Of a stretch of 14,051 nt of DNA, positions 5,035 through 12,262 are shown in pieces. A program made the position numbers and the translations under genes. The notes beneath the pieces were generated by a model that was not told where the DNA came from, did not search any database, and saw only the letters and a list, made by a program, of their open reading frames with translations. How positions within the stretch are numbered: position 1 is the first letter of the stretch; each line of letters begins with the position of its first letter. The DNA comes from JAATFY01 sp049276515. GTDB taxonomy: Bacteria > Pseudomonadota > Alphaproteobacteria > UBA9219. The DNA is taken from NCBI GenBank assembly GCA_049276515.1, contig JBASWO010000032.1, forward strand, positions 1 to 14,051, read 5' to 3'.

Positions 5035-7905
5035 ATGTCTCTCGAGCAGTCTTCATTTCTCTACAGCGCTAACGCCGATTTCATTGCTGAACTTTATCAG
5101 CGCTACAATGAAAACCCCTCCACTGTTGATGCAAGCTGGCGTGGCTTTTTTGAAGGTCTTGGCGAAGATGGAAGAGCACTCTTCAACGAAACGCGCGGCG
5201 CGAGCTGGGCTCCTGCAAAAGCAGAAAAAGTTATCTCCAATGGCGTTGCAACAAATGGCAAAGCACCAGCCCAACATGTTGGTGCTGCCGGTGTTTCAGC
5301 TGACACGGCCCTCTTTGATAGTTTGCGCGCCATCTGGCTAATCCGCCTTTACCGCATGCGCGGACATCTTTTGGCTAATCTTGATCCACTTGGCCTCGTT
5401 CCTGCCCCTTATTATTCTGAACTCGATCCCAAGACGCATGGCTTTACCGAAGCTGATTATGACCGTCCCATTTTCCTCAATGGCACACTTGGTTTCCAGC
5501 ACGCTACGTTACGTGAAATTCTAGAAAAACTACGCAACACCTACTGCGGCAGCATCGGCATTGAATATATGTATATTCAAGATCCGGAACAGGCTGATTG
5601 GCTCAAGCGTCGTATCGAAGAAAACAACAATACGCCTCATTATGATACCAACGCTAAGCGCCATATTATGCAACGCCTCACGGCTGGCGAAGCTTTTGAA
5701 AAATTCTTGGCGACGAAGTTTGTTGGCGTCAAACGCTTTGGCCTTGAAGGCGCAGAAGCAACTGTACCGGCTTTAGATGCAGCCATCGCGCGCGCCGCAG
5801 AACAAGGTTTACGGGAAGTTGTGATTGGCATGGCCCATCGTGGCCGTTTGAATATGCTCACCAACATTCTTGGCAAAGCTTTCACAGCGATGTTTGCCGA
5901 ATTCCAAGGCATTGCCGCTTACCCTGATAGCGTTCAAGGTTCAGGCGACGTTAAATATCACCTTGGCACATCCATCGACCGCGATTTTAATGGACGCATG
6001 GTGCATTTAACCATGAACCCTAACCCGTCGCATCTCGAATGGGTGAACCCAGTTGTAACGGGCCGTGTGCGCGCAAAACAGCAACAACGTTCAGGTGGCG
6101 TCAATATATCTGAAGAAGCATGTGATCAGGTTATGGCCCTTTTGATCCATGGCGATGCTGCTTTCGCAGGCCAAGGTGTTGTTGCTGAAACCTTGATGCT
6201 TTCAGATCTCAAAGGGTACCGTACAGGCGGTACCATGCATTTTGTGATCAACAATCAGGTTGGCTTTACAACGAGCCCGCAATATTCACGCTCCGGCGTT
6301 TATTGCACCGATATTGCCAAGATGATCCAAGCGCCGATTTTCCATGTGAATGGGGATGATGTTGAAGCTGTGGTTCATGTCGCAGAAATGGCCGCTGAGT
6401 TCCGCCAGAAGTTCCATAAAGATGTTGTCATCGATATGGTCTGCTATCGCCGCCACGGCCATAATGAAGGCGATGAGCCAGCGTTCACACAACCGATCAT
6501 GTATCGCAAGATCAAGGATCAACCCACCACGCGCGAAGTCTATGCTAAGAAATTGGTAAGTGAAGGCTCTCTTCCGCAAGCCGAAGTAGATAAAATCAAC
6601 AGTGATTTTGTTGCCAAACTTGAACAAGATTTCCAGGCTGCGAGTGGCTATAAACCCAACAAGGCTGATTGGCTTGAAGGCCGTTGGCAGGGCTTAGAAG
6701 TTGCATCCGGCGAAGATCGCAATGGCAATACAGGCGTAGAGGTCAATGTCTTGCGCGATGTTGGCAATGCCATTACGCGCGTACCTGATGGCTTTAACAT
6801 CAACCCCAAAATTGCCAAGCAACTTGAAGCTAAACGCGAGATGATGAAGTCTGGCGAAGGCATTGATTGGGCAACAGCCGAAGCTTTAGCCTTTGGCTCA
6901 CTTGCTGTCGAAGGCACACATGTGCGTTTATCAGGACAAGATTGCGGCCGCGGTACTTTCTCACAACGCCACTCTGTTCTTTACGATCAACAAAACGAAC
7001 ATCGCTATATTCCCCTCAATGGCATCAGCTCGGAACAAGCCACATACGAAGTACATGACAGCCCGCTTTCAGAAGCTGCTGTTATGGGCTTTGATTACGG
7101 CTTCTCACTCGCTGAACCTAAAGCTTTGGTTTGCTGGGAAGGTCAGTTCGGTGACTTTGCCAACACCGCACAAGTCTTTTTCGATCAGTTTATCTCATCC
7201 TCAGAATCTAAATGGCTTCGTATGTCGGGCATGACCCTGCTTCTGCCCCACGGCTATGAAGGCCAAGGACCTGAGCATTCTTCTGCACGCCTTGAGCGCT
7301 TCTTACAAATGTGTGCTGAAGATAATTGGCAAGTCGCGAATTGCTCGACCCCTGCTAACTACTTCCACATTCTACGCCGTCAGGTGCGTCGTAATTTCCG
7401 TAAGCCTCTTATCCTGATGACGCCCAAATCTTTGTTACGCAACAAGCTCTGCGTTTCAAAACTGGAAGATATGGCAATCAACACAGCCTTCCGTCAGGTT
7501 TTACCAGAAACAGCGACGACCCTGACAGATGATAAAAAGATCCGCCGCGTTCTAATCTGCAGCGGTAAGATTTATTATGATCTCTATACTGCACGCGAAG
7601 AGCGTAAGATAAATGATGTAGCAATTGTTCGCCTCGAACAATTCTATCCTTTCCCAGATAAATTACTGAGCAAGGAATTGGCGCGCTACCCGAAGGCCGA
7701 TGTTATCTGGTGCCAAGAAGAGCCACAAAATATGGGCGGTTGGAACTTTGTTGACCGCCTGATTGAGGGCTCACTCACAGCCGTTGATCATCGCACTAAA
7801 CGCCCTGTGTATATTGGCCGGGTGCCGAGCGCTTCAACAGCTACAGGCTCTTTAAAACGTCACAATAAGGAACAGGCTGAATTAATTGAGAAAGCATTTG
7901 CATAA
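5035..7905 (+). CDS. sucA: 2-oxoglutarate dehydrogenase E1 component
   Basis: SucA is the thiamine-diphosphate-dependent E1 subunit. It decarboxylates 2-oxoglutarate and transfers the succinyl group to the lipoyl arm of SucB. From 5035 the protein has 956 residues, in the usual range. It opens with the typical FLYSANADFIAELYQRY and the segment DASWRGFF. MAHRGRLNML starts at residue 266 and supplies substrate and cofactor contacts. The ThDP/Mg motif runs from HGDAAFAGQG (372-381) to NNQ (406-408), with Asp374 and Asn407 as likely metal ligands. The C-terminal transketolase-like half includes EGQFGDFANTAQVFFDQF, HGYEGQGPEHSSARLER and WCQEEPQNMGGW. The 128-nt leader has a possible -10 TAGACT (4948-4953) but only a poor -35. 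A 67-aa ORF follows after 22 nt. Sucb and lpd, normally next to it, lie about 1.7 kb downstream. Confidence 0.97.
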   Translation: MSLEQSSFLYSANADFIAELYQRYNENPSTVDASWRGFFEGLGEDGRALFNETRGASWAPAKAEKVISNGVATNGKAPAQHVGAAGVSADTALFDSLRAIWLIRLYRMRGHLLANLDPLGLVPAPYYSELDPKTHGFTEADYDRPIFLNGTLGFQHATLREILEKLRNTYCGSIGIEYMYIQDPEQADWLKRRIEENNNTPHYDTNAKRHIMQRLTAGEAFEKFLATKFVGVKRFGLEGAEATVPALDAAIARAAEQGLREVVIGMAHRGRLNMLTNILGKAFTAMFAEFQGIAAYPDSVQGSGDVKYHLGTSIDRDFNGRMVHLTMNPNPSHLEWVNPVVTGRVRAKQQQRSGGVNISEEACDQVMALLIHGDAAFAGQGVVAETLMLSDLKGYRTGGTMHFVINNQVGFTTSPQYSRSGVYCTDIAKMIQAPIFHVNGDDVEAVVHVAEMAAEFRQKFHKDVVIDMVCYRRHGHNEGDEPAFTQPIMYRKIKDQPTTREVYAKKLVSEGSLPQAEVDKINSDFVAKLEQDFQAASGYKPNKADWLEGRWQGLEVASGEDRNGNTGVEVNVLRDVGNAITRVPDGFNINPKIAKQLEAKREMMKSGEGIDWATAEALAFGSLAVEGTHVRLSGQDCGRGTFSQRHSVLYDQQNEHRYIPLNGISSEQATYEVHDSPLSEAAVMGFDYGFSLAEPKALVCWEGQFGDFANTAQVFFDQFISSSESKWLRMSGMTLLLPHGYEGQGPEHSSARLERFLQMCAEDNWQVANCSTPANYFHILRRQVRRNFRKPLILMTPKSLLRNKLCVSKLEDMAINTAFRQVLPETATTLTDDKKIRRVLICSGKIYYDLYTAREERKINDVAIVRLEQFYPFPDKLLSKELARYPKADVIWCQEEPQNMGGWNFVDRLIEGSLTAVDHRTKRPVYIGRVPSASTATGSLKRHNKEQAELIEKAFA

Positions 7906-7927
7906 GTGAATTGAGAAAGGACCTATT

Positions 7928-8131
7928 ATGACTATTGATCTTGATACCAAACCACCCGCAGGCAGCATGAAGCTTAAATTAAGGGAGGGCGCTAAAGTTC
8001 TTGTAGAATCTAAACTTCACCGATCACAACGCGCAGCTGTACAGAGCTTGATCCGCGGACAAAGCGTTGTGTTGCGAAGCCCAGATGGCCAACATTACAA
8101 AGGCCAAACATGGGACGGGCCTGCACTTTAA
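7928..8131 (+). CDS. Small basic protein of unknown function downstream of sucA
   Basis: A 67-residue ORF begins 22 nt after the sucA stop, with AAAGGA (7916-7921) 6 nt before its ATG, so it is probably cotranscribed with sucA. An internal ATG (residue 14) is a weaker alternative start. The middle (residues 15-50) is rich in Lys and Arg and alternates strand-like stretches (KVLVES, QSVVLRS) with a likely helix (SQRAAVQSLIRG). The end, HYKGQTWDGPAL, contains the only Trp. There is no signal peptide, transmembrane segment or cysteine. I recognise no family. The small fold with strand, helix and two strands might bind nucleic acid or a partner protein, but that is a guess. Confidence 0.6.
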   Translation: MTIDLDTKPPAGSMKLKLREGAKVLVESKLHRSQRAAVQSLIRGQSVVLRSPDGQHYKGQTWDGPAL

Positions 8132-8240
8132 TCTCTGAGCACTGTCCACCTTCAACAGATGTTGTTGCCAAATTAATTTGTCATTAACCCCTCCTATCCT
8201 AGCCTTAAATCATATTGAGGTCAGTATTTAGGGGGTGGTT

Positions 8241-8894
8241 ATGACAGTACAGGTAAGCGCCATTTCATCGACGCAGCGCAAACGTCGCCGCAAAGTTTAT
8301 TATGCCAATGTACGTCAAATAAGCCTTCATTCTGGCGTCGTTGATAAAAGAATTGCCCATCGCTTTCATCCTGATTTTGGCAAACGCCTGCTTCGGCTTT
8401 GCAATCTTTTGCGCCAACAAGGCTTTAGATTGAAACTTGGCAGTGGCGTACGTAGCGTTGCAACACAACGCAAACAACGCAATCCACGTGCAGCTAAAGG
8501 CTTACAATCCGCTCATCTCTATGGCTGTGCCGCTGATATTTTTCATGATCCACGCGATGGACGAAGCGATACCCAATTTTATAGAGCCTTACGCCGCGCC
8601 GCCAAAGCTGTAGGCCTGCAAACGATAAGCGGCGCGTCTGAGCGGCCGCATGTTCAACTTCCCCGTCATGAATTTCGTGCCGGGCGCAAGTGCGGTAAAT
8701 ATAAGATTGTTGCATGGGGTCCCGCAGCTCGTGGCACCACTCGCCGCCGTCCACGCCGCGCTCAAGCGAGCGAATTCCGCCAAGAAGCAAATCGTGTAAG
8801 TCGGCCAAAACCGCGTACACGGCCTGCACGTGCTCGGCCTTCAAGCCCAACACCCCAACGTCGTCGACCACAGCCTGCGCTTGTAGCAGCCTAA
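8241..8894 (+). CDS. M15-type (D-Ala-D-Ala carboxypeptidase / endolysin-like) peptidase with basic Arg/Pro tail
   Basis: The 217-residue protein carries a zinc-peptidase signature of the M15 / YcbK-like kind that cuts peptidoglycan peptides. SGVRSVATQRKQRN is followed by S90-A-H92-L-Y-G95-C-A97-A-D99, the S-x-H-x2-G-x-A-x-D motif with His92 and Asp99 as zinc ligands. ERPHVQL (134-140) supplies the probable catalytic Glu134 and third ligand His137. The ATG at 8241 has AGGGGG (8230-8235) 5 nt upstream and is preferred over an in-frame GTG at 8235. There is no signal peptide: the N-terminus is basic (QRKRRRK). Residues 160-217 are low-complexity, rich in Arg, Pro, Ala and Ser. The 109-nt leader has a possible -35 TTGTCA (8178-8183) with a weak -10. 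The stop overlaps the convergent gene by 4 nt. Exact family and substrate are uncertain. Confidence 0.7.
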   Translation: MTVQVSAISSTQRKRRRKVYYANVRQISLHSGVVDKRIAHRFHPDFGKRLLRLCNLLRQQGFRLKLGSGVRSVATQRKQRNPRAAKGLQSAHLYGCAADIFHDPRDGRSDTQFYRALRRAAKAVGLQTISGASERPHVQLPRHEFRAGRKCGKYKIVAWGPAARGTTRRRPRRAQASEFRQEANRVSRPKPRTRPARARPSSPTPQRRRPQPALVAA

Positions 8895-9457
8895 TTCCAG
8901 GTCAGAGGACGAACGGTTTTGTCTTCGAGGCAGCGAACAGCCTCTGGCGTTAGGTCATTGAGCATCAGCCAAATTTTGATGCGCTCTTGAGCAGCGTCTG
9001 GATAGGCGTCGCATTTGAAGTTAGCTGAAGCCAAAAACATTTGCGGTTTATTATGAAAAAATTCCCCCTGATAAATATAATGGATGATCGCAAAAACGGA
9101 TTGCTGATGCGTTATATCAATCCACATAAAACCTTTTTCAGCACAACTTTGATAACGACAAGCTGAAAGCGTCACAGAATCTTTATCAGGATAAAAAACA
9201 GGATCGCTCGGACCACCCAAAACCTCAAGCAAGGCATTTCGCAAACCGAGCTTTAGCCCACGGGCCCCAAAACCAAAATCCCCGAGAAAATCAGGGACAG
9301 CATCTTGTAGAAAAACACGAAAACGTTTGTCTGCGACGACGCTAGCGGTTTTTTTGCCATTGTAGCCGCTAAGCCATTGCAGGCTGCTTTCCGCATGCGA
9401 CGAAAAGCTCACCAAACACAGTGCAAGATACGTCAAAAAAACTGCCGTTTTACGCAT
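8891..9457 (-). CDS. Exported protein of unknown function with four cysteines
   Basis: From the ATG at 9457 this is a 188-residue protein. Residues 1-22 form a classical signal peptide: MRK, then a hydrophobic core, then SFSSHA with probable cleavage before Glu23. The mature part has four cysteines (C100, C105, C149, C176), an even number consistent with two periplasmic disulfides, and no transmembrane segment. The cleavage site lacks a lipobox cysteine. Longer starts are possible; an in-frame ATG at 9475 would add six residues and still give a signal peptide. I know no family match. It is divergent from sucB, with a shared intergenic region, and its TAG overlaps the TAA of the M15 peptidase gene tail to tail (CTAA, 8891-8894). 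A cell-envelope role alongside that peptidase is conceivable but unproven. Confidence 0.6.
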   Translation of the reverse strand: MRKTAVFLTYLALCLVSFSSHAESSLQWLSGYNGKKTASVVADKRFRVFLQDAVPDFLGDFGFGARGLKLGLRNALLEVLGGPSDPVFYPDKDSVTLSACRYQSCAEKGFMWIDITHQQSVFAIIHYIYQGEFFHNKPQMFLASANFKCDAYPDAAQERIKIWLMLNDLTPEAVRCLEDKTVRPLTWN

Positions 9458-9486
9458 GAAAAAGCCCGATCTCATTAAAACCGCCC

Positions 9487-9501
9487 AAATCTTAGATTTT
9501 A
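9487..9501 (-). promoter_or_regulatory. Palindrome overlapping a candidate -10 of the exported-protein gene
   Basis: AAATCT-T-AGATTT (9487-9499) is a perfect 6+1+6 palindrome. On the - strand it overlaps a TAAAAT box (9496-9501) about 39 nt upstream of the ATG at 9457. No good -35 is seen. It could be an operator in the divergent region. Confidence 0.25.
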
Positions 9502-9545
9502 AGAGGTTTAAAAACAGCAAACGCCAAAAAGGTCCGGACAAGCCT

Positions 9546-9574
9546 TTGACTGTTGCGTGATTTCGGCTTATTAA
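9546..9574 (+). promoter_or_regulatory. Candidate sigma70-type promoter of sucB-lpd
   Basis: TTGACT (9546-9551) and TATTAA (9569-9574) are separated by 17 nt. The predicted start, near 9581, is about 35 nt before the sucB ATG. This is the best promoter-like pair I see in the window, and it fits sucB-lpd being a transcription unit separate from sucA. Confidence 0.5.
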
Positions 9575-9615
9575 AGGGCCCATAATTCAGTATTTCTGCA
9601 CTTCTGAGGCCCCCT

Positions 9616-10839
9616 ATGACTACCCAAATCGTTGTCCCTCCCATGGGCGAATCCGTATCCGAAGCCACCGTAGCCAAATGGCTGAAAAAGGTAGGCGATT
9701 CAGTGCGTATGGACGAACCTTTGGTTGAATTGGAAACCGATAAGGTAACGCTTGAAGTTAATGCAACAAGCGCCGGGATCATAAGTGAAATCAAGGTACC
9801 ACAAGGCGGCAATGTTGGCGTTGGCGCCGTTTTAGGTCTGATTCAAGAGGGCGCAGCTTCTGTCTCCTCACCTTCAGCATCCGCTACGACCTCAGCACCT
9901 GCTCCGGCTGCAAAACCTGCAACAGCCAATACCTCAACACCGCCATCGCAACCTGCTGTGATGCCAGCTGCTCGCAAGCAAGCCGAAGATCGCGGTATTA
10001 ATCCTTATGAAGTTGCCGGTAGTGGCAAAGGTGGCCGTGTCACAAAAGAAGATGTGATGAACCACGCATCTGCTCCAGCTGCGCGCCCGGCGCCTGCCGC
10101 TAAAGCACCAGCGCAACCTGCAGGCCCACGTCAGCGCGGTCATGAAGAAGAACGCGTTCGCATGACACGCCTTCGTCAGCGCATTGCAGAACGTCTCAAA
10201 GAAGCACAGAACACAGCCGCCATGCTCACGACTTTCAATGAAGTCGATATGAGCAATGTAATGGCCCTACGCGCACAGCACAAAGAAGTGTTTGAAAAGA
10301 AATATGGCACCAAGCTCGGCTTTATGTCGTTCTTCGTCAAAGCTTGTATCTTGGCTCTGAAAGAAATCCCTAGCGTGAATGCTGAGATTGAAGGCGAAGA
10401 TCTGGTCTACAAGAACTACTATGACATCGGCGTTGCTGTTGGCACACCTAATGGCCTCGTGGTTCCTGTTGTACGCGATGCAGACCAGCTGAACTTTGCT
10501 GATATTGAAAAAACGATCGGCGATCTTGGCAGACGCGCTAAAGACGGCAAACTTTCCATGAACGATTTAACGGGCGGTACATTCACCATTACCAATGGCG
10601 GCATCTACGGCTCCCTCATGTCGACGCCGATTTTAAATCCACCACAATCAGGCATTCTTGGCATGCATTCGATCAAGGAACGCCCCATTGCTGTAAACGG
10701 CAAGATCGAAATACGTCCTATGATGTATCTGGCACTTAGCTACGACCATCGCATTATTGATGGACGGGAAGCGGTGACATTCCTTGTTCGTGTTAAGGAA
10801 TGCATTGAAAACCCAGAACGTTTGCTTCTCGGCGTCTAA
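9616..10839 (+). CDS. sucB: 2-oxoglutarate dehydrogenase E2, dihydrolipoamide succinyltransferase
   Basis: SucB is the core of the 2-oxoglutarate dehydrogenase complex; its lipoyl arm takes succinyl from SucA and passes it to CoA. The 407 residues match the family. The N-terminal lipoyl domain (1-78) has ETDKVTLEV with lipoylated Lys43. An Ala/Pro/Ser-rich hinge (80-112) leads to the E1/E3-binding domain (about 114-150, PAARKQAEDRGINP and GKGGRVTKEDV). A second Ala/Pro hinge (151-172) precedes the catalytic domain, with SYDHRIIDG near the end (His378 and Asp382 catalytic). MGESVSEATVAKW at the start is typical of SucB, not of pyruvate dehydrogenase E2. GAGG (9606-9609) lies 6 nt before the ATG. 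Lpd follows after 21 nt. Confidence 0.97.
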   Translation: MTTQIVVPPMGESVSEATVAKWLKKVGDSVRMDEPLVELETDKVTLEVNATSAGIISEIKVPQGGNVGVGAVLGLIQEGAASVSSPSASATTSAPAPAAKPATANTSTPPSQPAVMPAARKQAEDRGINPYEVAGSGKGGRVTKEDVMNHASAPAARPAPAAKAPAQPAGPRQRGHEEERVRMTRLRQRIAERLKEAQNTAAMLTTFNEVDMSNVMALRAQHKEVFEKKYGTKLGFMSFFVKACILALKEIPSVNAEIEGEDLVYKNYYDIGVAVGTPNGLVVPVVRDADQLNFADIEKTIGDLGRRAKDGKLSMNDLTGGTFTITNGGIYGSLMSTPILNPPQSGILGMHSIKERPIAVNGKIEIRPMMYLALSYDHRIIDGREAVTFLVRVKECIENPERLLLGV

Positions 10840-10860
10840 CTCCAGCCTCGCTTAAAAATT

Positions 10861-12252
10861 ATGACAACATCTTATGATCTTATCGTTATCGGCGCTGGCC
10901 CGGGTGGCTATGTCGCGGCTATTCGTGGTGCACAGCTAGGGCTCAAAACAGCCTGTGTTGAAACAACCCCCACACTTGGCGGCACATGCCTCAATGTTGG
11001 CTGTATCCCATCGAAAGCACTCCTCACCAGCTCAGAGAAATACCATGAGGCTAAGCACAGCCTCGGCACACACGGTATCAAGCTTGGCGATATCAAGATC
11101 GATCTAGCAGCCATGATGGCGCATAAGAGCAAGGTTGTGAAAGACAACACTGCCGGCATTGAATATCTTTTTAAGAAAAACAAAGTTGATTGGCTCAAAG
11201 GTAAGGGTGTTATTACAGCGCCTGGACAAGTGACAGTCGGCTCTGAAACCTACACGGCTAAGAATATTATCATCGCCACAGGCTCGGAAAGCACGCCATT
11301 ACCTGGTGTCGCTGTTGACGAAAAACGTATTGTGACATCAACAGGTGCTCTCTCGCTTCCCTCAATCCCTAAAACCATGGTTGTTATTGGTGGCGGCGTA
11401 ATCGGCCTTGAACTGGGTTCCGTCTGGCAACGTCTCGGCACGGAAGTAACCGTTATTGAATTTCTGGATCGTATTTTGCCAGGAACCGACAATGAATTAG
11501 CAAAAGCAGCGCATAAGATTCTGAATAAACAAGGTATCCAATTTAAACTGGGCACCAAAGTGACGTCGGCACGCGTTGAAGGTAATGAAGTTGCTCTTAA
11601 CCTCGAAGCCGCAGCCGGCGGCAATGCCGAAAAAATGAAGGCTGATGTCGTTCTTCTTTCGATCGGCCGCCGCCCTTATACTGAAGGGCTTGGCTTAGAA
11701 AAAGTTGGCGTAAAATTAGATGAACGTAAACGCGTTATTGTTGATCATCATTTTGAAACCAACGTTAAGGGCATTTACGCCATTGGCGATGTCATTGCGG
11801 GCGCCATGCTGGCACACAAGGCTGAAGAAGAAGGCGTTGTCTGCGCTGAGATGATCGCAGGTCAATCCGGCCATATCAATTATGACGCTATACCCGGCGT
11901 TGTTTATACATGGCCTGAAATCGCTTCTGTCGGTAAGTCCGAAGAACAACTGAAGTCTGAAGGCATTGAATATAAAGCTGGCAAATTTCCATTCTCTGCC
12001 AATGGCCGCGCCCGCGCCATGGCCGATACAGATGGGTTCGTTAAAATTCTGGCCGACAAACATACGGACCGCGTTTTGGGCGCCCATATCATTGGACCTG
12101 ATGCCGGCACCATGATTGCAGAATTAGCTTTAGCCATTGAGTTTGGCGCGAGCAGCGAAGACATTGCCCGTACGAGCCACGCTCACCCCACACTCAATGA
12201 AGCGGTTAAGGAAGCGGCTTTAGCCGTGGATGGACGGCCAATCCATATTTAA
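10861..12252 (+). CDS. lpd: Dihydrolipoamide dehydrogenase (E3)
   Basis: This flavoprotein reoxidises the dihydrolipoyl groups of SucB with NAD+. The 463 residues show the FAD-binding GAGPGG (11-16), the redox-active disulfide GGTCLNVGC (40-48; Cys43 and Cys48), the NAD-binding GGGVIG (177-182), and the second flavin contact AIGDV (307-311) followed by MLAHKAEEEG. The C-terminal dimer-interface pair His442 and Glu447 lies in HAHPTLNEA. Other 2-oxoacid dehydrogenase complexes or glycine cleavage could share this E3, but its place 21 nt after sucB ties it to the 2-oxoglutarate complex. The ribosome binding site is weak. The 3' end is only 10 nt from the convergent xerC stop, with no visible terminator between them. 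Confidence 0.96.
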   Translation: MTTSYDLIVIGAGPGGYVAAIRGAQLGLKTACVETTPTLGGTCLNVGCIPSKALLTSSEKYHEAKHSLGTHGIKLGDIKIDLAAMMAHKSKVVKDNTAGIEYLFKKNKVDWLKGKGVITAPGQVTVGSETYTAKNIIIATGSESTPLPGVAVDEKRIVTSTGALSLPSIPKTMVVIGGGVIGLELGSVWQRLGTEVTVIEFLDRILPGTDNELAKAAHKILNKQGIQFKLGTKVTSARVEGNEVALNLEAAAGGNAEKMKADVVLLSIGRRPYTEGLGLEKVGVKLDERKRVIVDHHFETNVKGIYAIGDVIAGAMLAHKAEEEGVVCAEMIAGQSGHINYDAIPGVVYTWPEIASVGKSEEQLKSEGIEYKAGKFPFSANGRARAMADTDGFVKILADKHTDRVLGAHIIGPDAGTMIAELALAIEFGASSEDIARTSHAHPTLNEAVKEAALAVDGRPIHI

Positions 12253-12262
12253 GCAATAGCCC

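Noticed and set aside
5053..5333. Overlapping - strand ORFs inside sucA, and similar antisense or out-of-frame ORFs across sucC, sucD, sucB, lpd and xerC
   Set aside because: They are shadows of strongly conserved genes and show no motifs or ribosome binding sites.
8152..8163. CAACA-GA-TGTTG palindrome after the 67-aa ORF, considered as a terminator
   Set aside because: The loop is only 2 nt, the stem is A/T-rich and no T-run follows.
8494..8871. Antisense ORF of 125 codons on the - strand within the M15 peptidase gene, with a fairly protein-like beginning
   Set aside because: It lies wholly opposite the M15 gene, whose zinc motifs and ribosome binding site are convincing. It has no clear ribosome binding site and looks like a reverse reading of the GC-rich, Arg-coding tail.
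8714..8953. Alternative + frame ORF over the 3' end of the M15 gene, considered as a sign of frameshift
   Set aside because: The product is Ser/Thr/Cys-rich without recognisable structure and runs into the convergent gene. The annotated frame ends neatly in the CTAA overlap, so no frameshift needs to be assumed.
12253..12262. Bidirectional terminator between lpd and xerC
   Set aside because: Only 10 nt separate the stop codons and no stem-loop with a T-run was seen.
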